From Shewanella livingstonensis (GTDB lineage Bacteria; Pseudomonadota; Gammaproteobacteria; Enterobacterales; Shewanellaceae): 64,000 bases of DNA. The stretch lies in NCBI RefSeq assembly GCF_003855395.1, contig NZ_CP034015.1, positions 4,412,001-4,476,000 on the forward strand, written 5' to 3'. Positions 48,727 to 57,974 of the stretch are shown one piece after another (positions within the stretch are counted from its first letter, which is position 1; each line of letters begins with the position of its first letter). The position numbers were made by a program, and so were the translations under genes. Below the pieces are notes generated by a model, which was not told the origin of the DNA, ran no database searches, and saw only the letters and a list, made by a program, of their open reading frames with translations.

Positions 48727-49173
48727 TTAGTGAAATTTATCATCAGACTCATTTTCATCGTCGTCTTCAAATTCATCATCTTCTTCATCGCCTTCTTCGC
48801 CTTCTTCGCCTTCGACTTCATCGCCGACAAAATAAGTGCCCCAACCGTCGTAGTCTACTTTTTGTTTGCCCGCAACCTGGATCAGTTGCTCACAGGCTTT
48901 ATCCAGTAAAGAGACCTCTAGCTTATGTTGAGCAATGGCGTCAAAGCAAAAAATAACCGAGCCATCTTCAAGCTCCATCTCTTCTGCATCGTTCACTTCA
49001 AAGCCGAGCTTAAATGCATCAACAGCAGCTTTTTCTAAACGATCAAAATTAGTCGCTGAAAAATGATGTTCAATCGTATACTCCGCATCAGGCTCAGAAC
49101 CGTCAGCAAGCAAGGCATCAACAATTTCGAGATTCTCAGCAAATTGTTCTTTTAATTGACGCTCAACAGACAT
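48727..49173 (-). CDS. rraB: Regulator of ribonuclease E activity B (RraB)
   Basis: 148 aa, RraB length. [59 protein letters not shown] is the RraB fold signature, with [15 protein letters not shown] further on. The last ~30 residues are an acidic Glu/Asp tail ([20 protein letters not shown]). It binds RNase E and limits its activity. Cytosolic. The terminator at 48676-48704 serves its 3' end. Confidence 0.93.
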   Translation of the reverse strand: MSVERQLKEQFAENLEIVDALLADGSEPDAEYTIEHHFSATNFDRLEKAAVDAFKLGFEVNDAEEMELEDGSVIFCFDAIAQHKLEVSLLDKACEQLIQVAGKQKVDYDGWGTYFVGDEVEGEEGEEGDEEDDEFEDDDENESDDKFH

Positions 49174-49274
49174 GGATTACTCCGTAAATAGGACTCACAA
49201 AAAATTTAGTCAATTATACCCAAACTGACACAAGTTGCGAGCTTATGACGGATGTTTGACGACCGATAACCGTG

Positions 49275-50009
49275 TTATGCTTGCGCTTGCTGCATTAATT
49301 CTTCTGCTTCTTTGTTTAATTCAACTAAACGCGCTGACATAACTTGATGTACCTTAGTGTTTAAGGCTTTAACATCATTTTTGTCTAAGCCTGCCGTTGC
49401 AATCGGCTCCAGCATTTCTACAATCACCACACCGTTGTTCCAACGATTAAGGTTAATGTGACTCTGACTCGAAGTTAATACCGGCACTATCGGCGCTTGA
49501 GCGGCTACTGCTGTGTGAAATGCACCTACTTTGAAAGGTAATAATCCGCGACCGCGAGAACGAGTTCCTTCTGGAAATATCCATACCGACAGTCCTCTAT
49601 TCTTCATTTTTTCTACGGTTTTAGCCATAGTATCAAAGGCACTGTGACGATTTTTACGATCAATAAGAATATTACCTGATAACCAATAAATTTGACCAAA
49701 TAGTGGCATCCACGCCAGGCTCTTTTTACCTAAGCTAACTGTCGCTTTTGGTACCACTGACGTATGAGTAAACAAATCAAAGTTATTCTGATGATTCGCA
49801 AGATAAATGCAAGGTTCAGAAGTATCACTTACTGGATGAACACGTTTAATGACCTTAATGCCTAATATTGGTGCAACAGAACCAAAGATACTGGCAATCA
49901 CATGTACATTATTACGATGCATTGGCCGCACAAGGCAAAAAACAATCGAAAATACAAAGAGTAAAAATAAAAGTACGGCGAGAATGATTGAACGAGCGAT
50001 AAGCAGCAC
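49275..50009 (-). CDS. plsC: 1-acyl-sn-glycerol-3-phosphate acyltransferase PlsC
   Basis: 244 aa, GTG start behind AGGAG. A membrane helix at residues 5-27, then the LPLAT motifs: NHQNNFD (HX4D), FPEGTRSRGRGLLPFKVGAFHTAV, and PIVPVLTSSQS. Acylates lysophosphatidic acid in the inner membrane. The family is multi-copy, so it may be one of several paralogues. Gap to the znuB gene is 148 bases. Confidence 0.92.
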   Translation of the reverse strand: MLLIARSIILAVLLFLLFVFSIVFCLVRPMHRNNVHVIASIFGSVAPILGIKVIKRVHPVSDTSEPCIYLANHQNNFDLFTHTSVVPKATVSLGKKSLAWMPLFGQIYWLSGNILIDRKNRHSAFDTMAKTVEKMKNRGLSVWIFPEGTRSRGRGLLPFKVGAFHTAVAAQAPIVPVLTSSQSHINLNRWNNGVVIVEMLEPIATAGLDKNDVKALNTKVHQVMSARLVELNKEAEELMQQAQA

Positions 50010-50157
50010 AGCATACTCCTACAATAAAATTGGCGTCAGTATAACGATGCTAGTCAAGGGACTCAACGTTTTGTTTACATATGTACGCTGAAATACTCTG
50101 CCCCTGTGATCTAGGGCAGAGTAACATCGTTTATATGACAGGTTAGTTATTAGTGGG

Positions 50158-50946
50158 TTAGTTATTGCTCCCTTGGCGAACGAATACAGACGAACGAAGT
50201 TTTAATAGCGTTCTAAACAACAATGCACTTAATGCTAATGTTGCTACAATTGCTGCACCACTGGGTAAATCATAGCTAGCAGACAACACTAGCCCGGCAA
50301 TATACCCAACAACACCCACTCCATAAGCCCATACAAGCTTAGTTTTACCTTGATATTTGTTTAATGCCAACGCAGGTAAAATTAGGGTGCTAAAGACTAA
50401 ATAAACGCCCACTAACTCTACCGACAAGGTAATTACTAATGCAAATAAAAAGTAAAAACCTGCGCCATCTAATACTCGCGGTTTGGCAATAATAATTCCA
50501 ATAATTACTGCAGAAACTACTGCTGGCAATGCCAACTGAGACCAACTTACCCACAATATTTGGCCCGACATCAACTGTTTTAATAGCTCAGCCCCATGAG
50601 GATCATTGGCGAGCAATAGCATTGCGGCCACTGCACTGAGCACATAAAAACAACCAATAAATGCTTCGAGTTCACCCACTAGTCGTTTCGCCATCCAAGC
50701 AATAACGCCAGCACCAGCTAAAGCAAACAATGCCGGCATCCACACATGAGCAAACGGCAAGTCTTCTACCCGATGATCAATGTGCGATACTATCGCGCCT
50801 AATGCTGCAACTTGCGCAATGGCCAAATCAATAAAGATAATGCCACGCTTAAGTACTTGCTGACCTAACAACACATGGGTTGATAACACTAATAATCCTG
50901 CTGCTAACGCAGGCAACAAGATAGACAGTAACTCGACATCAAACAT
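50158..50946 (-). CDS. znuB: Zinc ABC transporter permease ZnuB
   Basis: 262 aa. About eight hydrophobic helices; FIDLAIAQVAALGAIVSH is the ABC-3 permease motif, and AFIGCFYVLSAVAAMLLLANDPHGAE lies in a loop between helices. Four bases from znuA, so co-transcribed. No ATPase (ZnuC) is adjacent in this operon. Confidence 0.92.
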   Translation of the reverse strand: MFDVELLSILLPALAAGLLVLSTHVLLGQQVLKRGIIFIDLAIAQVAALGAIVSHIDHRVEDLPFAHVWMPALFALAGAGVIAWMAKRLVGELEAFIGCFYVLSAVAAMLLLANDPHGAELLKQLMSGQILWVSWSQLALPAVVSAVIIGIIIAKPRVLDGAGFYFLFALVITLSVELVGVYLVFSTLILPALALNKYQGKTKLVWAYGVGVVGYIAGLVLSASYDLPSGAAIVATLALSALLFRTLLKLRSSVFVRQGSNN

Positions 50947-50950
50947 AGTG

Positions 50951-51856
50951 TTATTTCACTCCATTCAATAACGTCAGTAAGCTATCATACAAACTAATTA
51001 AGTCTGTACTTTGTTCATTACCACCCACCGACATAGGCAAAACCAATACCGGTAGATTTGCGCGTTCGCCTAACCATTTAGCACCACGTTCATCTTGGTA
51101 TGAAGCCACAATTACCGCCATTACATCACCTTTTTCAGCACGAGTAAGTAATGAGGCTAGATGGCTGCTGGTAGGAGCTAAGCCTGGTTTAGGCTCAAGA
51201 TCTGCCACTTGCTCTATTCCAGTCCAATTAAATAAATAACGGAAGCTCGAATGATAAGCGATGACCTTTTTGCCGGCTAAGTTTTTAGCTTGCTCTTGCC
51301 ACTGCGGTATTTTAGCCGACCAACGTTGACTAAAGTCGCTCAACGACTGGGTATAACGACTGGCATTTTCTGGATCAACTTCAGTAAGCTTAGCGCTCAA
51401 GGCTTGTGCAACGGTTAGCATCCGCGTGGGATCTAAATGCAAATGAGGATTTCCCTTTGCATGCACATCACCCATTGAGCGGTCGACATGAGTTAACTTG
51501 TCTAAGGTATCAATTTGATCTGCAGCAAAAAACAAGCCTTTGTCAGTTGAATTAACCTGACGATTAGCAGACTTCATTTGTAACATTGGCAGCCAACCAA
51601 TTTCTAAATCGGCCCCTGCGCACACCACCAAATCAGCTTGGCGCATTTTAGCTATCAAGCTTGGTCTTGCTTGCACTTGATGCGGGTCTTGCATCGCTGT
51701 GGTGGCCGAATACACCCTAGCATCGGGCGCTAAAGTTTGCGCTAATGCGGCATATTCAGGTTCACATGCAAACACGTTGAGTTCCGCTTTAGCTGTCGCG
51801 GTAAACAGCAGCGACATTGAAGTCACTGCTAAAAGCAATTTAGAATTGATGCGCAC
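50951..51856 (-). CDS. znuA: Zinc ABC substrate-binding protein ZnuA
   Basis: 301 aa, GTG start behind AGGAG. Signal peptide ends around TAKA (~24). The binding fold shows ELNVFACEPEYAALAQTLAPDARVYSATTAMQDPHQVQARPSLI with His of DPHQ, HLHLDPTRM, and KVIAYHSSFRYLFNWTG as metal ligands. Periplasmic zinc delivery to ZnuB. It has no long His-rich loop between the lobes. It overlaps the outer-membrane protein gene by 17 bases. Confidence 0.93.
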   Translation of the reverse strand: MRINSKLLLAVTSMSLLFTATAKAELNVFACEPEYAALAQTLAPDARVYSATTAMQDPHQVQARPSLIAKMRQADLVVCAGADLEIGWLPMLQMKSANRQVNSTDKGLFFAADQIDTLDKLTHVDRSMGDVHAKGNPHLHLDPTRMLTVAQALSAKLTEVDPENASRYTQSLSDFSQRWSAKIPQWQEQAKNLAGKKVIAYHSSFRYLFNWTGIEQVADLEPKPGLAPTSSHLASLLTRAEKGDVMAVIVASYQDERGAKWLGERANLPVLVLPMSVGGNEQSTDLISLYDSLLTLLNGVK

Positions 51857-53036
51857 CGTGAGCTCCTAATGACATGACATATTGTAAAGTAAAGATATTA
51901 TCATCTTCAAAACCATCGAAATTAGTGCCAGTCTGATGAGTGTATTGCAAACGCACAGTCGAAAAATGACTGCTATGCCAAGCAAGGCTGACTTCTGACT
52001 CTTTTAATTTCTGTGGGTCGAGGTGATCTTCATGGATTTCATTAGTATCAATTTGTCCATAACGAACCCCGGCAGACCAACTAGGCGAAAATTGATACAC
52101 ACTACTCACGTACCAACCTTGATGATAGTCATCGGTACTTACGTCCTCATGACCTGCTTCAACAATATGTCCAGGTTCCATACCAAAAATGTCAGTGACT
52201 CTAAAATATTCGCCACTCACGGTTAAGTTTTGATATTTATAATTACCATTGGGTGCCCACTTATAAACAAAGTCTGCAATGTAGGTATTTTCGCCAGTGT
52301 AAGATGCACTATGACTATGCTCAGCATGTCCTTCTTCATCAGCCGCTTCGTCTTCGTGCTCATCTTCGGCATAAGCTTGGCCATTCTGATTACGCAAATA
52401 GCTCAATCCTAGTTGCCAAGAACTCTCGATACCAATGTCACCACCAATTTTGGTTAATGCGGTATACACGCCAACATCATCAAAATCACGCTCACCGTGT
52501 TCATCAGCAGCACGTAAACTTTCACCTTTAAACGCCTCTATACCCATAGTCCAGTAGAGATCTGTCGGGGCAACATAGTTCAACCGAATACCGTCATCAA
52601 AATAATGGCCGCCTAAAAATGCACGATAAGCCGCAGGACGCTCCGTAAATGCATCGGTATGTAAATGTTGATTATTTAAATAACCAATATCCGATAAAAA
52701 TCGACCCGCACGAACCGATAAACCGTAGGGCATCGCTAACGTTTGGATAAAGGCTTCTTCTAAATTAAGCTCTGTTTCACCGTCATGAGACTCAACAACT
52801 GCGGTTACTTTACCGTAAAACATCTCATCAATATTGGCACTTAATGCCAACTCAGTTTCGCCTAAACCAAAACCTTCAGCACGCTCAGCTAATGGTCGGT
52901 CGCCCGTTTGATAATAACCATCGAGCACCGCACTAATACTAGGATTAGTTAAACTAGAATCTTCTGCCATTACAGAATACGAACTCACAGCACAAGCCAG
53001 TGCCAATAACGAAACACGTGTGTTTAACGCAGACAT
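51840..53036 (-). CDS. Outer-membrane porin-like protein of the zinc operon
   Basis: 398 aa from ATG 53036, GGAG five bases before. Signal peptide ends at SVMA (~25). Beta-barrel texture with EELFFxxxxFFLS-like aromatic strands; it ends in HGAHQF with a C-terminal Phe. A loop at about 220-245 is rich in Glu, Asp and His (EDEHEDEAADEEGHAEHSHSAS), which could trap zinc. No TonB plug domain is seen. Located between a zinc-chaperone-like peptide and znuA, it is likely a zinc-entry channel or zinc-binding surface protein. Confidence 0.8.
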   Translation of the reverse strand: MSALNTRVSLLALACAVSSYSVMAEDSSLTNPSISAVLDGYYQTGDRPLAERAEGFGLGETELALSANIDEMFYGKVTAVVESHDGETELNLEEAFIQTLAMPYGLSVRAGRFLSDIGYLNNQHLHTDAFTERPAAYRAFLGGHYFDDGIRLNYVAPTDLYWTMGIEAFKGESLRAADEHGERDFDDVGVYTALTKIGGDIGIESSWQLGLSYLRNQNGQAYAEDEHEDEAADEEGHAEHSHSASYTGENTYIADFVYKWAPNGNYKYQNLTVSGEYFRVTDIFGMEPGHIVEAGHEDVSTDDYHQGWYVSSVYQFSPSWSAGVRYGQIDTNEIHEDHLDPQKLKESEVSLAWHSSHFSTVRLQYTHQTGTNFDGFEDDNIFTLQYVMSLGAHGAHQF

Positions 53037-53123
53037 AATATCTCCAAAATACAACAAGTAGCCGCCTATCTAGGTTTAAAATAAACCAGCAGATAACGGA
53101 AAATAATTAATTACAATGTTGGA

Positions 53124-53414
53124 CTAACGAGATGCGGGAGGTGCACGGCTGTGATAGTAAGCTTGGAATACACTGAATAAAAAAGGCAGCGTATATTGTT
53201 GGCGTTCGAACGTTTGCTTAGTAACGGCAAACACCAAACCTGAAGAGTGAAGCGTTTTATTAAGCTGATGTTGATGAAAACACAAGGTACAATGATTTTG
53301 TACTCCGTCATCAAGATGCCTGACTGAGTGTGCGGACGCAGCAATAGACAACACAATCAAGATGGCACTAAGCCAGATTGCGATAGTTTGTCTTATTTTG
53401 ATGCGGGAACTCAC
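53124..53414 (-). CDS. Zinc-chaperone-like small protein of the zinc operon
   Basis: 96 aa from GTG 53414, eight bases after GGAG; TTG 53420 touches it. A signal peptide or membrane helix (~7-29) is followed by a His/Cys core with HSVRHLDDG, CTLCFHQHQLNK. Small proteins of this kind are annotated as zinc uptake chaperones in Shewanella; the basis is position and metal ligands. First gene of the chaperone-OMP-znuA-znuB run, 87 bases before the outer-membrane protein. Confidence 0.7.
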   Translation of the reverse strand: MSSRIKIRQTIAIWLSAILIVLSIAASAHSVRHLDDGVQNHCTLCFHQHQLNKTLHSSGLVFAVTKQTFERQQYTLPFLFSVFQAYYHSRAPPASR

Positions 53415-53715
53415 CAGCAAAACTCCATCAGGTTAATAAAAGTGAGCATAAGTGTAAAAGACCGCCACAGAAAAGCAACACTTAGATTGTGACAAATCAT
53501 GACGACGTATTCACAACCGCAATCACGGGCTCATAATATAAGCAAATAATATAAGCAAATAATATAAGCAAATAATATAAGCAAATAATATAAACCAATA
53601 ACATTAGCTACTATAGTCACTAATAGGTGACTAAGCCGTTATTTTTAAGATAGTCTTAAGCTACTACTCATACCATAATGCATGTGTAAAACATCATCAT
53701 TACAGGACAAACACC
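53415..53715. other. Intergenic region upstream of the zinc operon
   Basis: Five 13-bp tandem repeats (53533-53597) and otherwise no gene. I looked for a Zur box of the AATGTTATA type and did not find one. Confidence 0.45.
53533..53597. repeat. Five tandem 13-bp repeats
   Basis: ATAATATAAGCAA repeated head to tail from 53533: four exact copies and a fifth (53585-53597) with two changes. 65 bp in all. Confidence 0.9.
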
Positions 53716-53841
53716 ATGGCACAATTTATTAAAGAAAATATTGGCATCATTTTAGTCATGATCATTGTTGGGGTTGTCGTGCTAGGCGGGATTTACTATG
53801 TTGAAGAATCGCTAGAAAGCCAAGTTATTGAAGTTAAATAA
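53716..53841 (+). CDS. 41-aa single-pass membrane protein
   Basis: From ATG 53716 with ACAGGA nine bases before. MAQFIKENIGIILVMIIVGVVVLGGIYYVEESLESQ is one long hydrophobic helix with a short charged tail. No family recognised. It stops 5 bases before the convergent gene at 53847. Confidence 0.55.
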   Translation: MAQFIKENIGIILVMIIVGVVVLGGIYYVEESLESQVIEVK

Positions 53842-53846
53842 CAAAT

Positions 53847-54176
53847 TTATTTCGCGTGCGTCTCTGCATTAGGATCATTTTCAGGCGCTTCAATCAGCTG
53901 TAAGTGGTCCATAATATGAGATAAACCCACCATAATAACAGCCAAAATAATCAATGGTGTAGTGATAACGGTTACACCCTCAACAAAATAGCCTACTGCA
54001 GCAGCAATAACCCCACCATAGAAACCGACTATTTTAACCACTGACAAATATTTATTATGCCCAAGCCATGCAGCACAATGAGGGCATTGAACTTCTACTG
54101 ACAAACCTTTCCCGCGACTGTCATTCACCTTCGCAATTGAAAAAGATTTATAGCAATGAGCACATTGCAGCGACAT
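53847..54176 (-). CDS. Zinc-ribbon membrane protein, 109 aa
   Basis: N-terminal CAHC (residues 5-8) and CPHC (~32-35) form a four-Cys zinc ribbon around a SVEVQ strand, then two membrane helices (~48-62 and 68-88) and a soluble tail. GAGG precedes the ATG. Unknown function; such proteins may sense or anchor something at the membrane. Confidence 0.75.
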   Translation of the reverse strand: MSLQCAHCYKSFSIAKVNDSRGKGLSVEVQCPHCAAWLGHNKYLSVVKIVGFYGGVIAAAVGYFVEGVTVITTPLIILAVIMVGLSHIMDHLQLIEAPENDPNAETHAK

Positions 54177-54300
54177 GATAATTTCCTCAGTTCAATAATG
54201 TCGGCAAGTGTAACAAATTAACCTACCAATTACTGTATTTGGCTCCTATAGGATTTTTCCATTATCATAGGCGCAACTCAGAGCCCTAGGACAACTTTAC

Positions 54301-55944
54301 ATGCTACGGATTTTACTAACGTTATTATTATTCACCTCGGCAGTGTTTACGACACAATCTCTTCGTGCAGAACAAGACGCTGTGGTACCGATTGTTGCCA
54401 CTAGTCAGCTAACTGATACTCAAAATCAAATCAGCCGTTTACAACAAACGATCGAGCAAGATACCAAGTTACTATTTAAGGCAAAAGGTGAACTGCGTAC
54501 ATTTACTGAATATCGCATTAAAAACAAGTCGTCTGAATTACGCGACCAAATTGGTCAACTTATTGCCACACCGGACGCAGACCAACAATATTTAGTCACC
54601 TTAGTGCAAAGCCAATTGGCCTTTTTAGAGAATGTCAGTGCGTACTTAGACGCCCAAGTTATGGCTATGCGGCTTGGAATGAGCAAAGATGATGACAGTA
54701 AAATCATCTTAGCCATCTCACAACGTGAATTTGAACGCGACCATTATCTCAAGGCACAATTAACGACTCTGCGATGGGCTGAAACGTTGAATATAGATGT
54801 CGTAGTTAAAAAGCAGAAACTGACTGAGATCATGCTAAAACGAGCCGATCATTTCGACAGTTTAGTGCATTATACTCAAGATGAATTACAAAAAGCGGTT
54901 ACCGAAGCAGCAAGTGCTGGCGCCGATATCACTGCCCAGCAAAAAGCTGACGTAGCGGCGTTAAAAGAACGCTTAGAGCAAAGCAGCTCTAGTTTAGCGG
55001 TTTCAGCTGCCATGCTCGAAACACTAGGCCAAGATGTCACACCATTTACACAAACATTGTTTAGTGTGTCGGGGGATATCACTCAAGATGTATTGAACTT
55101 TAGTGTGGCATCTAACCTGCTGCAAGGTTGGGCTAAAGTGATCAAAGATCAAACGATTAATAATGGTCCTAGTTTAACCTTCAAAATTCTAGTGTTTGTG
55201 TTTATCTTATTTGTCGCCAGTTTAGTCGCTAAAATTGTCACCCAAATTATCTCTAAAACCGTACGCGCATCAAAATTACAATTTAGCCAATTACTGCAAG
55301 ACTTCTTCATCTCTTTGTCCAGTAAAGTGGTATTTGCATTAGGATTATTAATTGCCTTGTCACAACTGGGGTTTGAGCTTGGGCCATTACTTGCCGGTTT
55401 TGGTATTGCTGGTGTGATTATTGGTTTTGCACTGCAAGACACATTATCAAACTTCGCCTCTGGCATGATGATCTTAATCTATCGTCCATTTGATGTCGGT
55501 GACCTCATCAATGCCGCTAATGTTACCGGTCGCGTTAGCCATATGAGCTTAGTGTCAACCACCATTAAAACCCTCGATAATCAACGCTTGATTGTGCCAA
55601 ACAATAAAATCTGGGGCGATACCATTAACAACATCACCGCAGAGCATCAGCGCCGGGTAGACATGACCTTTGGCATTAGCTACAGCGACAATGTTGAACA
55701 TGCAGAAACCATATTAAAAAGTATTGTAGAACAACACCCTAAGGTACAAGCGCATCCAGAACCGATAGTGAAACTACATACATTGGGCGAATCGTCTGTC
55801 GACTTTATTGTGAGACCTTGGGTTAAACCTGATGATTATTGGGAAGTTTATTGGGATATTACTCGTGCAGTAAAAATACGCTTTGATGCCGAAGGTATTA
55901 GTATTCCGTTCCCGCAACGCGATGTGCACATATATCAAAAGTAA
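54301..55944 (+). CDS. Large MscS-type mechanosensitive channel
   Basis: 547 aa with signal peptide (ends ~residue 23), a ~240-residue periplasmic helical domain with coiled-coil character, three to four membrane helices, and the MscS core (LLAGFGIAGVIIGFALQDTLSNFASGMMILIYRPFDVGD as pore helix), then the beta and C-terminal domains (RLIVPNNKIWGDTINN). It resembles the MscK/YbdG-like group with an N-terminal periplasmic extension. It is the second MscS in the window, unlike the short one at 25437. AGGACAAC is the ribosome site. Confidence 0.93.
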   Translation: MLRILLTLLLFTSAVFTTQSLRAEQDAVVPIVATSQLTDTQNQISRLQQTIEQDTKLLFKAKGELRTFTEYRIKNKSSELRDQIGQLIATPDADQQYLVTLVQSQLAFLENVSAYLDAQVMAMRLGMSKDDDSKIILAISQREFERDHYLKAQLTTLRWAETLNIDVVVKKQKLTEIMLKRADHFDSLVHYTQDELQKAVTEAASAGADITAQQKADVAALKERLEQSSSSLAVSAAMLETLGQDVTPFTQTLFSVSGDITQDVLNFSVASNLLQGWAKVIKDQTINNGPSLTFKILVFVFILFVASLVAKIVTQIISKTVRASKLQFSQLLQDFFISLSSKVVFALGLLIALSQLGFELGPLLAGFGIAGVIIGFALQDTLSNFASGMMILIYRPFDVGDLINAANVTGRVSHMSLVSTTIKTLDNQRLIVPNNKIWGDTINNITAEHQRRVDMTFGISYSDNVEHAETILKSIVEQHPKVQAHPEPIVKLHTLGESSVDFIVRPWVKPDDYWEVYWDITRAVKIRFDAEGISIPFPQRDVHIYQK

Positions 55945-55955
55945 GCTTTGCACTT

Positions 55956-56000
55956 AGTAAGAAAAAGGCTCAAGTCATCGACTTGAGCCTTTTTCTTACT
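55956..56000. terminator. Bidirectional terminator, 20-bp stem
   Basis: AGTAAGAAAAAGGCTCAAGT pairs perfectly with its inverse around CATCG; placed between the convergent mscS and MaoC genes. Confidence 0.92.
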
Positions 56001-56025
56001 AGATAATGTTAGCTAACCAAAGGGC

Positions 56026-56859
56026 TTATAAATAAGTGATGCTGCCCTGTAAATGCGGCCGACGACCTTTTACATCACGCATTTCAAAACGCTTACCATT
56101 TTCAATACTTTCAAATGCAAACGTCACTTCAGACGGCATAAACACCGGCAATTTAAACTCTACATCAACCTGAAAAGGTCGTTCACCTATAAAAATCATT
56201 AATTGAGATAAAGCGCGTGCTTTAGACCACATACCATGGGCTAATACTCGCTCAAAACCAAAGCGTTTTGACAATAAAGGATGTAAATGAATCAAGTTAT
56301 AATCGCCAGAAGCTTTAGCATAACGGCGGCCTAAGTCGTCGGTTAAACGCCATTGCTGTACATTTTCCCATGCCATCTCTGAGGCTTTTGGCGGACGAGC
56401 ACGACGCCCTGTAGACCCAATACGATATAAGTAAGTAGATAACGCTTGCCATACTAACTCTTCACCAACCAAGACCTTTGATACTAGCTCAAACTCAAGC
56501 CCTGCATCTGTGGTACGGCTTGTCGATAATTCACACTGTATTGTCAATATTTCATCTGCTCGCACCGGGCGAAATACACTAATACTGTTTTTTAAATGCA
56601 GCATTCCAAGTAACGGAAATGTCACCGCTTTATGGGTAAAGATCATCGCATGTAAGCGAAATGCCCATACATATAAATACGTGGGCGGCAACACCACACC
56701 ATCATATTCGAAACCACACACTGCAGCATATTGGCGAATTTTCTCTTTAGACAACACTACATTAGGTGCTTGTACATAAATATTCGGCAGTGGTTGTTGA
56801 TCCCATCCCGGTTTACGGCCAAACAGGATTTTGCGATACAAAGACAAAAGCGAAGGCAT
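56026..56859 (-). CDS. MaoC-like hot-dog hydratase family protein
   Basis: 277 aa from ATG 56859; an in-frame ATG at 56934 adds 25 residues and cannot be excluded. The C-terminal MaoC motif is GRRYAKASGDYNLIHLHPLLSKRFGFERVLAHGMWSKARAL with the Asp-His of the (R)-hydratase active site. N-terminal half has a hot-dog-like fold with less obvious motif. Likely an enoyl-CoA hydratase or double-hot-dog protein; the acyl substrate is unknown. Confidence 0.85.
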   Translation of the reverse strand: MPSLLSLYRKILFGRKPGWDQQPLPNIYVQAPNVVLSKEKIRQYAAVCGFEYDGVVLPPTYLYVWAFRLHAMIFTHKAVTFPLLGMLHLKNSISVFRPVRADEILTIQCELSTSRTTDAGLEFELVSKVLVGEELVWQALSTYLYRIGSTGRRARPPKASEMAWENVQQWRLTDDLGRRYAKASGDYNLIHLHPLLSKRFGFERVLAHGMWSKARALSQLMIFIGERPFQVDVEFKLPVFMPSEVTFAFESIENGKRFEMRDVKGRRPHLQGSITYL

Positions 56860-57170
56860 CGCTTTTAATTCTATAGAGTAGTCGTGACTCACAATGTTGT
56901 ACCTTAAAGAGGCAGCAAAAAACATGCGCTGCAAAACGGATAGTGGATCATTATACCTTAGAGTCTTGGTGTTGCTAAACTGCTAATTGCTAAATCCGTT
57001 TAAAACGGCTTATCGTTACGGCTTATATTGATTTACTTCACACCGTGATATAACACCATTCTCTGTGTGTCATTGATACACAATTGCTGATTTGTCTTTA
57101 CCTTTTTCAGCCCACAGTGCGACAATTACCTTTCTCCATATTGGCTCAATAATGTGATGTAACCAATACT
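56860..57170. other. Gap between MaoC-like gene and cmoM
   Basis: Divergent gap of about 310 bases. No gene or marked hairpin seen; the sequence just before the cmoM GTG lacks a strong ribosome site. Confidence 0.35.
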
Positions 57171-57944
57171 GTGCAAGATAAAAATTTCGATAAACTCAGT
57201 CAAAAGTTTAGCCAAAACATTTACGGTACTACCAAAGGTGAAATCCGTGCTGCCACCCTATGGCGAGATTTAGCACCCGCCTTAGCTAGCCTTGGTATGT
57301 CAAGATTACGTATTCTAGATGCCGGAGGAGGGTTTGGGTTTTTGAGTCAAAAACTGGCAGCCTTGGGCCATGATGTAGTGCTATGTGATATTTCACAACA
57401 AATGCTAACCCTTGCACAGCAACAGATTGAAGCATCTAATGCTACATTATCAATCGAGTTAGTGCACAGTGCTATTCAGTCATTAACGGTAGAACAACAT
57501 GGTCAGTTTGATGTCATCTTATGTCACGCAGTAGCCGAATGGCTTATTGATGCTAAATCGACTTTGCATGGACTATTAAGTTTATTAAAACCTAATGGTT
57601 TATTTTCACTGATGTTTTTTAACAAGGAAGCCTTACGCTTTCATAGCTTAATATCAGGTAACTTTGACTATGTTAAACGTGATTTTAACGTTAAAAAGAA
57701 AGTTGGATTAACACCCACTCATCCACTTTATATCGCTGAGGTTCGCGCTTGGTTTGCCCAATGGCAACTGTCGCTGGTGAGCCAATCGGGTGTAAGAGTC
57801 ATCAATGATTATTTGAAAACTAATTTGCCAGCCGACATTGATAAAAATCAACTTATTGAGATGGAATTGGCCTACTCACAACGTGAACCTTATTTATCAC
57901 TTGGACGTTATATTCACTTTATTGGCCAACCAGCATCACAATAA
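57171..57944 (+). CDS. cmoM: tRNA 5-carboxymethoxyuridine methyltransferase CmoM
   Basis: 257 aa, GTG start. MQDKNFDKLSQKFSQNIYGTTKGEIR is the CmoM opening; LDAGGGFGFLSQKLAALGHDVVLCDIS is the SAM-binding motif, LCHAVAEWL, SLMFFNKEALRFHSLISGNFDYV and YLSLGRYIHF follow. It methylates cmo5U to mcmo5U in tRNA wobble positions. Confidence 0.94.
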   Translation: MQDKNFDKLSQKFSQNIYGTTKGEIRAATLWRDLAPALASLGMSRLRILDAGGGFGFLSQKLAALGHDVVLCDISQQMLTLAQQQIEASNATLSIELVHSAIQSLTVEQHGQFDVILCHAVAEWLIDAKSTLHGLLSLLKPNGLFSLMFFNKEALRFHSLISGNFDYVKRDFNVKKKVGLTPTHPLYIAEVRAWFAQWQLSLVSQSGVRVINDYLKTNLPADIDKNQLIEMELAYSQREPYLSLGRYIHFIGQPASQ

Positions 57945-57974
57945 GCTCATTTACTGCCGCCTTTATTGTCTACA

